A stretch of 64,000 nt of DNA. Source: Gracilaria vermiculophylla. Lineage: Eukaryota; Rhodophyta; Florideophyceae; Gracilariales; Gracilariaceae. The position numbers were made by a program, and so were the translations under genes. The notes beneath the pieces were generated by a model. The model worked only from the letters and a program-made list of their open reading frames with translations. It was not told the origin of the DNA and did no database searches. Every line of letters begins with the position of its first letter. Positions within the stretch are counted from its first letter, which is position 1. The DNA is taken from contig JAHNZQ020000092.1 of NCBI GenBank assembly GCA_019155205.2, forward strand, positions 897,713-961,712, written 5' to 3'. Shown piece by piece: positions 23,022-33,997 of the stretch.

Positions 23022-24429
23022 CAGTGTGCGAAATTTTTATAAGACAGGCACAAAAACTGGTCCTTTTTGGGCTTCAATCACTGCACAAATATAGTCCTTT
23101 CCTCCCTTCTATTCTATGTTCTAATACAATCATTGCCTTCTTTTTCTAAGGTATCAAGCAGGGCAAAAGATGTAAAAACAAAATTTTCTTGATGCGAAAT
23201 TACTATAAGACAGTGAAATATTATACTGCCATTTTACTTGATATTTTTCTAAAACAGGGTTTTGGTAACCCGTTGCTGATCCTTTTTGCTCTATGACGTT
23301 AAACAACCTGTCAGGAATAGAATGATACAGTTTGCAAAAATATTCTACCTGGATATTAGACCAAGCCACCTCTATAGCCTCAATTAAGTCTTCCTTATTA
23401 TTAAAGTGACGATTTTTAGCGTAAACACCCTCGCCAACAATCCCCAAACATTCTCGATAATGTTTTAATCTGGCCTTTTTGCGAGCCAGTCTAAAACCGT
23501 TACGTTTTTTTCAGGAAACCATTTTTTAGTGCACTTTGATCTATGCACTGAAGCTCCATCTTGCTGAAAAATCCAATTTTCACCCAATGTTTCTTCAGCA
23601 AATGGCAATAAATCTTCTTCTAGAATAGTAACATACTGATCTGAATTTAAATATCTTCCTACTAAAGATAGTTGCGGAATGCCATAAAAGGAAATGCATC
23701 TCCAAATCATGACTGAACCTCCACCATTTTGAAGTTTTGAAAAATAAAAAGGTTCCTTTCGAAGATCATGCCAGTAGTGATTTAAACCATTTGAGCCGTC
23801 TAAATTGAACTTCTTGTCATCACTGAAAACCATTTTTTTCCAGTTCGGAGCGTCCCCTTATAAATGTTTTTTTAGCAATTTTCATTCTTAAAACTTTATG
23901 TTTTGACGTCATCATTGGACCGGTTTTCATTTTTTTATACTTTAAGTATGGAAACTCCTGTAAAATTTGCTGCACTCTTCGAACAGTAACGCGGAGTTTA
24001 TAGTCCTTTTGAAATTCTTTCGCGGATTTGTTTTGAAGTGTAGCAGCTCGAACGATTGCTCTTTTGACAGTTGAAGAAACCTTTTTATGCCTGGGTTTGA
24101 AAGGCTGTTGCTGAGCGGGATTGAGATGTTTTAAGAAATTGCGAATAACACAGCGAGAGCGCTGCAAAGTTCTCGCGATGTGAGATATAGAACAAGTCTC
24201 GCTGTGCAGAGCAACAATCTGCCTTTTCTCAAATTTTGTGAGAGCTGTTCCACGAGGCATCGTGAATAAGAATTTGTAAGGCTGTAGATAGAGCCAAAGA
24301 AGAGATCAATACCTTTATTTTGGTGGTCTTATAGTATAAAAGGTCTGCAAAAATGGCGCGCTTTTTGAAATGGAATGTAACTCGCAGTATAGAATTTCAC
24401 TGTCTTCTGAAAATTTCGCATCTTTTTTA
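23022..24429 (-). mobile_element. Tc1/mariner-type transposon
   Basis: A minus-strand transposase is framed by imperfect inverted repeats: right end 24383-24420 (reverse complement begins tgcgaaattttcagaagacag) and left copies at 23191-23228 and 23027-23047. The left outer copy begins CAGTGTGCG directly after TA, the target dinucleotide of this superfamily. The double left repeat recalls the IR/DR layout of some Tc1 elements. The right outer terminus is degraded, so the exact end is approximate. Confidence 0.7.
23154..24260 (-). pseudogene. Tc1-type transposase (one frameshift, one nonsense codon)
   Basis: Start ATG 24260 (MPRGTALTKFEKRQI). Residues about 1-70 form two helix-turn-helix units for binding the terminal repeats, then a linker, then the DDE domain: VFSDDKKF (first Asp), FQQDGASVH (second Asp) and IENVWG (third acidic residue, Glu). 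A one-base frameshift near 23855 separates the DNA-binding part from the catalytic part, and a TAA sits directly after RPD at about 23465. Otherwise the length (about 365 residues) fits the family. The copy is recently dead and cannot transpose by itself. Confidence 0.8.
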
Positions 24430-26088
24430 TACATTTATTAGATTCAGGGACTGTGAGTGACTATTTTGGAAGAATCCAGCTCTTTCTGAGAGCGCGAGGT
24501 GTTCTGCATGATAGTTTATAATTGCAACATGCCGCTCATTCTCTCAATATGAGCTTTTTGGGCACCTGTCTAATGACGAATTCGAGCACCCAAAGACATA
24601 TTTTAACAGGACTAAAAATTCGCGACGGCTACGAAAATTTCTACAGCACTTCCAAAGATGATCCGCTGTACAAAAAATGAAAATTATGGCAATATGATAT
24701 GGCTCAACGTGGCCTCCAGAGCTAACATTTTGATAAATAAAAAGCTCTTTTGTTGGTTGTACATAATCGATGCTGATGGGAATATCGAACAAGAAGCGAT
24801 AACATTCCTTGGTATGTAAAATATTGCGTAAAACAATCTTTCTCTTGGTATAATTCTAAAATGATGCACAAAAAAGGTGTTTTGAACGGCAAAAAGCAAT
24901 TTGATTGACTGCAATGATTGCATACATGAATTTAAAGATTCAACGAGGACTCTGGTCTTTTACACAATGGGTTTATTTGCAATAAAAAATAGTTTCAGTG
25001 CATTTGTCGACGTGAAATGGGTAGAGAGTGTGAGTTTACAACCAGAAAGTGAGAACAGAAGCTTGGTTGTGACTTTTATTGTGGGCACAAGGCACTGCGC
25101 CCAGAAGCTTATTTTGGATTATTTCGACGACAGAACCTGGAGTTATCTGCTCGAGTTTCAAGAAAGTCCATTGACTATAAAACTTTAGTATCGCGATAGT
25201 TCTCACATCTTCAGGAAGTTTAGAAAATCTGAATGCCAAAAGCTTTGTTTACTTCCTTTACATTTCTGAGTCGAACGCGTATATAATTTTTGTTAGTAAT
25301 ACGAAATAAAATGAACTTCTTGATGGTTTCCCATACAGCTATGAGACGAAAGAAGCTCTTTTTCGCGACGAATACAAATCAAATCTTGAGCAAAGAACCA
25401 AGCATTTTCTGACATATGGAGAGAATAGAGCAAATCACAGCTCATACCTTTCTGGACAAGAAATTAGTTGCTGCACATGATTGTATAGCGAAGATCAAAC
25501 TTTCCGTGATTCAAAAATATATATGCGGAGCCTAATGCTTTCCATGAAATGAGACACACATTGTAAATATACGTACCCAAGAAAAACTTGACTGCATTTC
25601 ATGGAAGGCTGAAGTTCAACTTTTCTATCCTTCAATTGAAACAGCGGAAGTTCTACTACGTTAGTGCTCGCATCAAAGTCTCAGTTGTGCCAAATATTTA
25701 CAGTTCACAGTCAGAGTTTTAGCCAGACACGCTCAAAAGAGTTTGGTGCCCGGATGCCCGCTGAATCACGCTCGCTTGGAAGCCCGAGATTGAAAACAAG
25801 ACTCGGGAAGCTACTTTACAGCGACTACGTCACAATAAAATCTGATTGTGTCGAGCCCGCGCTACAGTACACAAACTGAGAATCAAGCTCCGCGCACGAG
25901 GGCAATTTTAACGATTCAATTTGAAATAATACGAGCGCGCGCTTTTTTATGGGAGGGCGCCAAATTGTAGCATCGGATTTAATTCTACATATAAGGCCTA
26001 TCCTCGGTTTCCCGTCTACATACTTGGTCTCCCGCTCACCCCCTCGTCTCGATCTCCCATCAAAGGCGTTCCCGTTTTCTACAGTTAC
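24430..26088. other. AT-rich spacer; one doubtful frame at 24901-25188
   Basis: The 95-codon plus-strand frame at 24901-25188 has a plausible composition (FAIKNSFSAFVDVKWVESV) but no recognised family and no support from neighbours. The last 100 bases before 26089 are pyrimidine-rich (ctcccgctcaccccctcgtctcgatctccc on the plus strand in short runs) and probably the promoter/leader of the next gene. Confidence 0.3.
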
Positions 26089-27657
26089 ATGTCGTCTCCA
26101 GATTTACCGCAGAAACAGGATGATGTTCCGTTCAATCCTAGTGTTGATAATGAACTACTTACTGTCGTTCTCGCTACAGAAGTGTATCTGATTCCTTTTG
26201 AGAGGGCGCGAGCTGCCTTCGACATGATTCGCAACCGTATGATCATGGAAAAGGCCTTCACTTGTGACCGGACAGAGCAGCAAAATGTCCCGATCATGGA
26301 TTCTCCGCCATCCAGCTCTCAACTGCTCGAACGATTTAAACATCTCGTTTCCAATCATCCTTGTCGCGAATTGCCTGATGCCCAACAACCTTCCATCCAG
26401 TTGCAACTCAACAAGCGCTCTAGACTTCTCGATCAGGTTTTTTACGGTATCATTAACTCTGTGTATACGCGTGGTGTCGGCAGGCCACCACGCAAGTACA
26501 TTTTCAACGATGCTTTGGACATCATTCTTCTTGAACAGGTTTTGCAACACAAAGCACATCTTCTTCCTCGCCCATCACTCATGAACAAATTATCTCTCAT
26601 CCGGAAGAATATCATTGTGAAGTACGGTTTCACATCGGACCACATCGTGCCGGCACCCTCCACTATTATGGAGGGAGCCCCTACAGTGCCACAACTCGCA
26701 GTTCGTTACCAGCACTTGATCATGTCCCACATAAACCCTGAAAATGCCGGAAAAACGGAACCAAATCGCGAACCCGAAGCCGCTCACAAGCTTGGTCATC
26801 TTCTGGATGTCATCGTCCGAGCCATTGTCAATAAGGCTCTTTCGGGTTCGGAACTCCTCAGAAAAGGCCGCCGTCTTTCTTTAGAGAAACAAGAAAACGA
26901 GCTGGATCAACCCGTACTTCCTGGTCTCAAGAAAAGGAAATCGTTACCTAACATGACACATGTCAAGCCCGGTGTTCGGAAATCTTCAGAACGGCGACAT
27001 GTAATTACTTCCAACAAGAGGCCCAATCTTGGTAGACATAATGTCAATTTCGGTGGAAACGGAGAAATAACGGTAGGAAAACCTATGGAGCTTCAATCCC
27101 GCCCAGCGCTCACTCTCGCTAAATCAGAGGATATGATTGCATGGCAAAAAAAAATGGAGGAAAGGCGACTAGCTCTTGAAGAAGAGCAACTAGAACAAAA
27201 CCGGAAGCTGACCGCTCTTCAGGAACAGCGTGTGAAGCTTCAAGAGAAAGCGTTGGGGATGGTGCAAGAGGAACACAAGACAATTATGAGTTCGTTGTCG
27301 AGCATCGTCAATGTCTTATCTGCGTTTGCTGAGAAATTGGGAATGGCTGATCCAAACACCACCTCAGACGCCGATAAGAATCATGCAGCAGGTGTTGTAC
27401 AGTTGGATAATGGCCCAGTCTTGGTCGACGCTACGATTTCCATTGAAAAGCCTGATAAAAAAGATGAGGTCCCAATGGACGTGGAGCCGAGTCTGAAGGA
27501 AACGTCCTCCAACGCAAATGGACAACCCGAGGAAGGAAAGGCACCCGTCGAAAGTAAGCCAGCTATGAAAGCAGATCCACTCGAAAAAGGTCAAGCAAAT
27601 CCTAATAATGAATCTCAAAAATTAAATGAGGACTCGCCAAAGCAAGAGAACACTTGA
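26089..27657 (+). CDS. hypothetical coiled-coil protein with two SANT/trihelix-like segments
   Basis: An intact 522-aa frame from ATG 26089. Residues about 18-95 (NELLTVVLATEVYLIPF ... LLERFKHLV) and 140-215 (FNDALDIILLEQVLQHKAHLL ... LAVRYQHLI) have the same pattern: acidic start, hydrophobic helix, F/L-rich helix, then R-F/Y-x-H-L. This suggests two diverged helical repeats of SANT/MADF kind (inference). Basic stretches (KKRKS about 285, SSERRH about 302) could be nuclear signals. Residues about 355-405 form a strong Glu/Gln/Lys coiled coil, and the tail is acidic and disordered. Likely a nuclear DNA- or chromatin-associated protein, possibly domesticated from or belonging to a DNA transposon. 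Confidence 0.65.
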   Translation: MSSPDLPQKQDDVPFNPSVDNELLTVVLATEVYLIPFERARAAFDMIRNRMIMEKAFTCDRTEQQNVPIMDSPPSSSQLLERFKHLVSNHPCRELPDAQQPSIQLQLNKRSRLLDQVFYGIINSVYTRGVGRPPRKYIFNDALDIILLEQVLQHKAHLLPRPSLMNKLSLIRKNIIVKYGFTSDHIVPAPSTIMEGAPTVPQLAVRYQHLIMSHINPENAGKTEPNREPEAAHKLGHLLDVIVRAIVNKALSGSELLRKGRRLSLEKQENELDQPVLPGLKKRKSLPNMTHVKPGVRKSSERRHVITSNKRPNLGRHNVNFGGNGEITVGKPMELQSRPALTLAKSEDMIAWQKKMEERRLALEEEQLEQNRKLTALQEQRVKLQEKALGMVQEEHKTIMSSLSSIVNVLSAFAEKLGMADPNTTSDADKNHAAGVVQLDNGPVLVDATISIEKPDKKDEVPMDVEPSLKETSSNANGQPEEGKAPVESKPAMKADPLEKGQANPNNESQKLNEDSPKQENT

Positions 27658-28735
27658 AAGAAGAACAAACAATTGCGATAGAGATGATTCAGGCGATGAA
27701 AAAGTCTATTACATCTAAGAGACCACCGATGAGGTCAAGGAAAAAATCGGTAAGAACTCCTTCCGTTCCTGTAGTTGAAGGCAACGCATCCAACCTGTCA
27801 AATATGCAAGATGCTTCGGCAATTGCGGGAGGTAGCTGGTGAACGAGCTTACAATATTCTTGTTCAGTGAGGACTTAAGAAACCTAGAGAACTTTATCTG
27901 TGGATCGTACCATTTCAAAATCAACATGTTATGAACGTTTGAGGAACTTTCTCCTTCGTATTTATGCGTTAATTAAACAGGTTTAGCGCCCACTTAGAAA
28001 TTTACAGAGCGCTATTCGGTTATTTGTCATCCACAGCACATATTACGATCGACGTAGTATAAGCATGGTTGGAGGAAAACATGTAGCTTGAGAAGATAAA
28101 GGTATGACAATATATCTTCATTGGGTAATAGCGTTAGTCAGCGCTCAAAAGCTTGCGCGTGAAAAGCGTTCGCTTATGTGGATCAGGCATTGCGCAAAAT
28201 CTTCTCCCTTCCGCCTAAGGGTCTTGTCAGCTTCCGGTAGACTATTAAAGCTAGTCGAAACTTGTTCGTTAAGAGTATCGTTGAATTCCAATTAGAATGG
28301 TGCCTCCATTTGCATTGGATGTACGGATATAAGAATATCTCGAATTAAATCGAACGCGTCCTTCTATGTGTCTGAAAGGCGATGGTTAAACGTAGATCTA
28401 CACATACGAGAATGACACGATGCGACGCTTTAAGCAAGGTAGGCTTCATGGCCCGAAGCATGAAGATCTGTGTACATTTTTGCTTGGGGTTCAACCGAAG
28501 ACGGGTCAAAGAATAGTAGTATAGCAATGCAATTGTTTTTCATAGATCGGTGGGCGATTGTACTTGAACTTTTGAGCACGCTCTGGACTGAAACTTATCG
28601 AAAGTTTTCTGGCTCTGGAATTGTACAAAATAATCGGACTGAGGATATGTGGTGTTGCAAAGAGAGTTGAACGTGGAAGTAATGATCACTCTCATGTGCA
28701 AGAGTATTGAGTAGAATATGAGCATCATCTGCCTC
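27658..28735. other. spacer, no gene seen
   Basis: The 62-codon frame at 27654-27842 overlaps the end of the preceding gene by four bases (ATGAAAGAAG-type restart is absent; it begins in its last codons) and could be a decayed tail extension. Nothing else is recognisable. Confidence 0.3.
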
Positions 28736-29263
28736 TCAGTTTTTAAAGCCAGTCATTGTGCCTTTCGAAATGAGGTACTCAACTTTCTGGACGGACACCC
28801 TTCGAACAATACCTGGTATGCGATCTGTTTCTTTCTGTATTTCTTGGGCGCCTTCCACCGGCGAAATCCCGTACACATGTGTCAGCCACATGGTCATACC
28901 TATTGCAGCCCGACCTTCTCCTCCCGAACAATGGATGACTATTGGTTCTTTGGTTTTCTTTGCAGATTCCAAGGCAGATACTATGATATCTCTTGAGTTC
29001 GGAACAAATACAGAAGTTCGAGTGTACTTTCCTTCCCCGAAGGCAGTAGTCATCGCTTGGTCAATGTCAAAAGTATAGTAGCCTGTTTCATCGTCGCCCA
29101 AAAGACTTAAAACCCGCTTAATGCCTTGTCCTTTCATGAAAGTAATCCATGGATCCACTTCATCTCTCGATACCTCTTTCGAAGGAAACCCCGGTCGGCT
29201 GGATCCAAACGCCAGTTCGTCACGCTCTGACACGCGAGAAAAGTTGAATTGATTCTCTGACAT
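28736..29263 (-). CDS. dual-specificity/tyrosine phosphatase-like protein (CX5R)
   Basis: An intact 175-aa protein from ATG 29263. The active-site loop VIHCSGGEGRA (about residues 110-120) has the invariant Cys and Arg of CX5R phosphatases, with His before the Cys. Upstream, MKGQGIKRVLSLLGDDE (about 44-60) matches the beta-strand opening of cyclin-dependent-kinase-inhibitor-3-like and other atypical dual-specificity phosphatases; an Asp in the preceding loop would be the general acid. The C-terminal helices (WLTHVYGISPVEGAQEI) complete the fold. The reaction would be hydrolysis of a phospho-ester on protein, lipid or RNA; the substrate cannot be told. No signal or membrane segment, so cytosolic or nuclear. 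It is the only clear enzyme in a sparse region. Confidence 0.75.
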   Translation of the reverse strand: MSENQFNFSRVSERDELAFGSSRPGFPSKEVSRDEVDPWITFMKGQGIKRVLSLLGDDETGYYTFDIDQAMTTAFGEGKYTRTSVFVPNSRDIIVSALESAKKTKEPIVIHCSGGEGRAAIGMTMWLTHVYGISPVEGAQEIQKETDRIPGIVRRVSVQKVEYLISKGTMTGFKN

Positions 29264-30809
29264 TTTTTCGTTGTTGGACGGGAAAAAGGGATACCCTTGG
29301 CAAATGGCCTGCTCAGTGTAGGATTGCTTCTGGAAAATGAAGCTCGATCAAGGCGGTTCTTGATATCTTTTAACCGAAGATGATGTACGTCTTTCAAATC
29401 GAGTGCAGTAGCTTACTCTGACCGATTTCAGAATGCCCCAAAATAAACAAAATGTTGGCAGGAAAGCAAGCCTCGGAATCGCGATTGACCAAATAGAAAA
29501 CAGATTGGTTGGCACACTGCGGGAGCAACGATAGCCTGTGTGTGAGCAGTCGAAGCCTCGACTACAAGTGTGACTGCAACTCCAAAGCAGAAATGGAATG
29601 CAGGGCCAAGTACTCTTTCAATGGACATATTCTGGTCTGATGCGCGTCCAAAGGCCATGTACTCGGGCCGAACGAGTTTGCTTACAGACTCTCAAAGACG
29701 TCTTGGGTGGGTGCGCTACGATGGGTCTGGGATCTTACCGTTGACTATGAATCTTCCACGTTTTCGTTAGATATCGGATGTAAATGAAGTTGTCTTCCCT
29801 CATGAAGAGAATGGAAAATGAGAAGCTGTTGCTCAAAACAAGAGTAAGAAATTTCCGTTGGTTCGAAGCGATGATTCAGAGAACTCTCTTGTTTCCAGGA
29901 GGCCAATAGTAAGCAAGGTGAGAAACGATGTTTATAGGTATCAAGGGAACAAAGAGTTCCTTGATTTCCAGTAACTCACGGAGGTGAGTTCCAGGTGAAA
30001 GTTTGACATTGCAAACCGAGATTGCCGGCCAATCAGTGGGAGTAGCTACTAGTTTCTCCGTTGCACCGGGAAATATATCAGTGCAAGGTGGTCCAAGAGT
30101 GTATTACGGCTTTTGAATTGCAGGTCATCCAGCCTCGCGTACAAGGGGTTCATGGTTGAAGGGTTAGCACGAACAGCGAGTTGCTAAAAGACGTCACGGT
30201 GAGCAGTTCATCAATTCAAAAGAAAAGATTTTTGCTTCTTTGATAGGGATAGCTTGTAGCTTCCCTCGCCTGCCGAGAGCTGCAATGACCTTCTGGTCTG
30301 CTGTCCTCACGGGCACAAGTTGGATTGTCACATAACTAGTACAAAGTTATGCCATCAATATTCGTCACTGTATCGCAATCGCTTCATCTGTTCCAGAAAT
30401 CTTGCTGCAGTTTTGAGTGTTCTGAATTACGAAATTCTCAAAACAAACCTGTACATCTTTGCTTGGTTAGGCGCAGCTTTGATTTTCAAAGAGTCACGTT
30501 CTGACACCAAACGACACGGACGAAGTTCTTAATTTTAAAAGAAGAAAGAGGGCTGAATGTTCAGACCTTTCGAATGTGTGACAGGGACTAGTTTTCTCCT
30601 CCAAACCTAGATCATAAAATCAGATCCTTTCTTGCCACAACGGCTACGGACTCGGACAAGTCAATTCTGAACTTTTTCTTCGTTGCTGTGCTAAAGCACT
30701 CAGAACCTTATGCTTGTGAATCAACATTATTTGGTCTCGATTGCAGTGAGAAAAGAAAGTCTTTTTTCATCCAAACCCACAACCCTTGCGATCCTTATAT
30801 CACCCCACA
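29264..30809. other. long spacer, no gene seen
   Basis: Includes the upstream region of the phosphatase (right of 29263) and of the next small gene. Scattered coding-like phrases exist around 29550-29770 on the plus strand, but frames break often and no family is visible. Confidence 0.3.
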
Positions 30810-31208
30810 ATGAGTAGCACCGAGAACGGACGATCAAGAGCACTGGAAATGATGAATCCGAACAGTCAAAGTGTTCAACCGAAGTTCGGCAACTTAGGCC
30901 AAATGTCTCAAGAGTACGGCTCTCTTCACATTTCAGCCCCTGCATCCCCATCTTCTCCTAGAGGAAATGTTGCTTCTGTGTCCCCGAAGAGCTGGAAACA
31001 GTGGATGAATTCTCCCGTTAAGAAAAGGCCATCAAATCCTCCTAGTTCTCCAAAGGAACCTAATTCTCCATCTCTAGTTAGTAATCAAGGTGGAAACAGC
31101 GCTACAAAAGCAGGGTTATCTCCTATTTCAAGGGCCTTACGCGCCATGAAAAAAGGGGCAGCACAGGTTTTTGCTCCTGGAAGGTCGGAGCGCAATGACA
31201 GCCATTAA
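30810..31208 (+). CDS. hypothetical Ser/Pro-rich protein
   Basis: A 132-aa frame from ATG 30810 (MSSTENGRSRALEMM), preceded by a pyrimidine/A-rich leader (caccccacaATG). The product is rich in Ser, Pro and Asn, with many SP sites (SPSSPRG, NSPVKK, SSPKEPNSP) that are typical substrates of proline-directed kinases, and a basic C-terminal helix (ISRALRAMKKGAAQ). It looks disordered. No family recognised; composition is clearly coding-like, but a small untested gene. Confidence 0.45.
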   Translation: MSSTENGRSRALEMMNPNSQSVQPKFGNLGQMSQEYGSLHISAPASPSSPRGNVASVSPKSWKQWMNSPVKKRPSNPPSSPKEPNSPSLVSNQGGNSATKAGLSPISRALRAMKKGAAQVFAPGRSERNDSH

Positions 31209-32450
31209 CACCCTTCGCCTCACGTTCCACTCTATCCAAAGCTCCGACCTCATTGATAGGAACACCAACAGCATATGCGCTTGCTTGAATCGAAATCATG
31301 ACCGGAGAAGCCGCCAGCAATTGGCACGTACAAACATTTGTAACCCTTCTTTTGAAGTGCAACTGGACGAAGTTGGTGCTTTTCCCTACGCATTAGAAGA
31401 CATTCGAGAGTTTTCCGCAGTAATAGAAAGCTTTCGTCATCGAGTTAGAGCTGATAGAATCAAACTGTACTGTAAAGTAACCAAACGGAGTGGATATTTC
31501 GCTGACGTGAAGATAAAATGCGTGGATCTATGCACGACAGGAAAATGTAGTTATCTCAAGTCATCAATACGATCTGTTTCGAATTCGAGCACAGTGAACA
31601 GTGTTTTCGAATTTTGCAGAAGTATCTGTGGAGATGGCTTGTTGTACTGAGCAAAGTTTATTTGCTGGTTTTCGATGGTGAAACCGATGTTGAAACGATG
31701 AATTTTTGATCGAAATAGAATCACAATACTTGTCAAAATCCTGGACAAAGAAGAACTTATTGACAGGAATGAGATATCAGAGGACAAGGTACGAGTACCC
31801 GTGGAAGGAGAGCTAGAATGCCCTTCCAGTTTATGAGAATTTTGGAAAATCAACTATCTGTGTCGCCTTCCTGGACAAAGCCACAAAGCTTTAGCTTTTC
31901 CAGGAACTTATACTAGCTGGAAAGGATGCTGGTGATGACGGGAAAAGTGGCGAAAGGGAAACTGAGGTCGCATTCTGGAATAGTGCAGCAAGTCGTAGAT
32001 GCGGGAACGCAGGGCATCAAGGGTACACGCATGGTTTCTGGAATCATTTGTACAGTAGATAATCACTTCGGTGCCAGAGCTTGTTTGAAGTTATTTTATC
32101 ATTTGATTCTTTTCATCGGTGCCGGGATCGGGCTCAGCAAGCGACTGTAGCTATGCATGTATAATTTCGGATTGACATCGAACCTAACCTTCTCTGAAGA
32201 TCATCGCCGATGGTTCGACCCTATCTTTCTTGCTAGTTGCGGAACCGAAAAGGAAGGACATTTCTGCACGAGAAGCATACCCTAAGGAAAGAGACCCGAA
32301 AGCCCATATCAAAGCACACACATCCTGCTTCGCCCGAGAAGTCTACCCCCAGCCATCGAGAAAAGCATTCCACCATCCCTTGCGAATAACTCATTCCCTC
32401 TTGTTCTCATTAATGCCGTTAATCTCTGCAAACCCGTTGCAAGTTTGTTG
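31209..32450. other. spacer, no gene seen
   Basis: Frames of 70-160 codons occur (for example 31171-31650, plus) but have irregular composition and no motifs. One of them overlaps the preceding gene out of frame. Confidence 0.3.
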
Positions 32451-32732
32451 ATGTCAGATATGGCTCATGAACGTTTGCTCTTCATCGCCACGAAGGTAAT
32501 GCCGGTGCTTTGTTTTCTAGGAGCGACTCACCTTATTTTGCAGAACACTGTAATACCAAAATCGGAACAACAAAAAGCTGCGCTCAACGAAATGCGTCAG
32601 AGGAGAATATCATCAAAGTTTGCGAAACCCACACCTGGTCATGTAATCCCTGAAGTAGCTGACGACGAAAGCCTTCAGGCGAGAACAAACTCTAATGGCA
32701 ATAGTGCATTTCAGGAGCGAGTATTGCCATAG
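32451..32732 (+). CDS. small single-pass membrane protein, hypothetical
   Basis: A 93-aa frame from ATG 32451 (MSDMAHERLL) to TAG 32730. Residues about 7-28 (LLFIATKVMPVLCFLGATHLIL) form one hydrophobic helix, followed by a charged, disordered tail (QQKAALNEMRQRRI). Size and layout resemble small mitochondrial inner-membrane or assembly proteins, but I cannot name a family. It lies tail to tail with the ATP synthase gamma gene, 245 bases apart. Confidence 0.4.
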   Translation: MSDMAHERLLFIATKVMPVLCFLGATHLILQNTVIPKSEQQKAALNEMRQRRISSKFAKPTPGHVIPEVADDESLQARTNSNGNSAFQERVLP

Positions 32733-32977
32733 ACTAATCGCTTTACTTCACATGAGACACGGTGGCCATCTACTATTGGCCATGTCTTGTCATACATGAT
32801 GTTAACAGCAGACCAATGGCAACTGTGGGTGACTCCATCATAAAAAAAAACTTTAAGTTCGTACAAAATGCGTCTCAGGTCTTGCAAAATTTCGTCTCTG
32901 CACAAGGCTAGTGTCATATACTTCGTCCTTGCGCAAAATACGTGCAAGATGGATATGAAAAGCAAGATGCAACCACG

Positions 32978-33997
32978 CTATTCGAGTGCCGCAGCGCCAG
33001 AAGTGATTTCGCTGAGTTCTTGAGTGATAGCTGCTTGACGCTGGCGATTGTACGATAGCGTAAGCGTCTGAAGCATGTCTGAGGCATTTCTGGATGCATT
33101 GTCCATAGCAGTCATTCGTGCCGCCTGCTCTGAAGTGGCATTTTCCAAAAGAGCATTAAACAATTGAGTGGCCAGTTGGAATTCAAACAGATCCACCAGC
33201 ACTTGAGCAGAGTCCATGTCAGAGTCAAACTCGTACTCGTCAAATGCTTCCGCTGATGCCATGAGAGCTTTGAGGCCAACGATTGGCTTTTGGGTGGTTT
33301 CTTGCGAAATGACTGACTTGAACTCATTGTATACAAGCACAATTTCATCGTATTCGCGATTCAGAATGTCCTCGGCAATCAAACAAACTTGTGGAAAGGA
33401 AACTGGCACCTTGAACACATCCTTGAAGGAGACAAGGATGCTCTCACCATGCACGCGAGCTAGACCATCGCGTCCTTTATCGCCGAGAAGCATGATCGCA
33501 TGGTTAATGGCCTTACTGTCGGAGATCATGGCCTTAATTTTCTTCACAATTGAAGAGTTGACGCCACCGCACAGACCACGATCAGACGTCACAGCAATAA
33601 CGAATCGCGTGGGAGCTGAATCCGTGGCGGACTCAGTTTTGGTGACAGCGTCTGTCTCGTCCATGGTCTTGAAGAAACCTTGCAATCCGACGGCAAATGG
33701 GCGAGAGTTCTCTTGCATGGTTTGCACAGAGCGCAACTTGGCGGCTGCAACCATTTTCATGGCCTTGGTGATCTTGCCGACCGAACCGACGGATCGCATG
33801 CGGTCGGAAATAGCCTTTAGATTCGCCCATCTGACGGGCTCTTCGACGGCGAGCCAGCCGGCACTGGCGCCCGCCGGATGAGAGAGGACGAGCTGCGATC
33901 GCGAGTGTAACGCTACGAGCGAGGCGGTGGGAGAGAGGGCGGTGGGGCGCTGGCCGGCGGCCCGCATCATGGACTTCAAAGCGCCGCGCGCCGCCAT
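32978..33997 (-). CDS. ATPC (ATP3): mitochondrial F1-ATP synthase gamma subunit
   Basis: A 339-aa protein: the central rotor stalk of F1, which turns inside the alpha3beta3 hexamer and couples proton flow to ATP synthesis in the mitochondrial matrix. Start ATG 33997 (MAARGALKSMMRAAGQ) gives an N-terminal targeting sequence of about 45 residues rich in Ala, Ser and Arg; a longer frame upstream exists but lacks support. The mature part opens LKAISDRMRSVGSVGKITKAMKMVAAAKL, the helix that forms the coiled-coil stalk. The core has TSDRGLCGGVNSS, and the C-terminus ARMTAMDNASRNASDML ... SEITSGAAAL matches the family signature. The regulatory Cys loop of chloroplast gamma is absent, so the mitochondrial paralogue. 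No intron needed. Confidence 0.95.
   Translation of the reverse strand: MAARGALKSMMRAAGQRPTALSPTASLVALHSRSQLVLSHPAGASAGWLAVEEPVRWANLKAISDRMRSVGSVGKITKAMKMVAAAKLRSVQTMQENSRPFAVGLQGFFKTMDETDAVTKTESATDSAPTRFVIAVTSDRGLCGGVNSSIVKKIKAMISDSKAINHAIMLLGDKGRDGLARVHGESILVSFKDVFKVPVSFPQVCLIAEDILNREYDEIVLVYNEFKSVISQETTQKPIVGLKALMASAEAFDEYEFDSDMDSAQVLVDLFEFQLATQLFNALLENATSEQAARMTAMDNASRNASDMLQTLTLSYNRQRQAAITQELSEITSGAAALE

Noticed and set aside
24901..25188. Small plus-strand gene
   Set aside because: No family, no conserved neighbour, and AT-rich surroundings make a chance frame likely; left as a note only.
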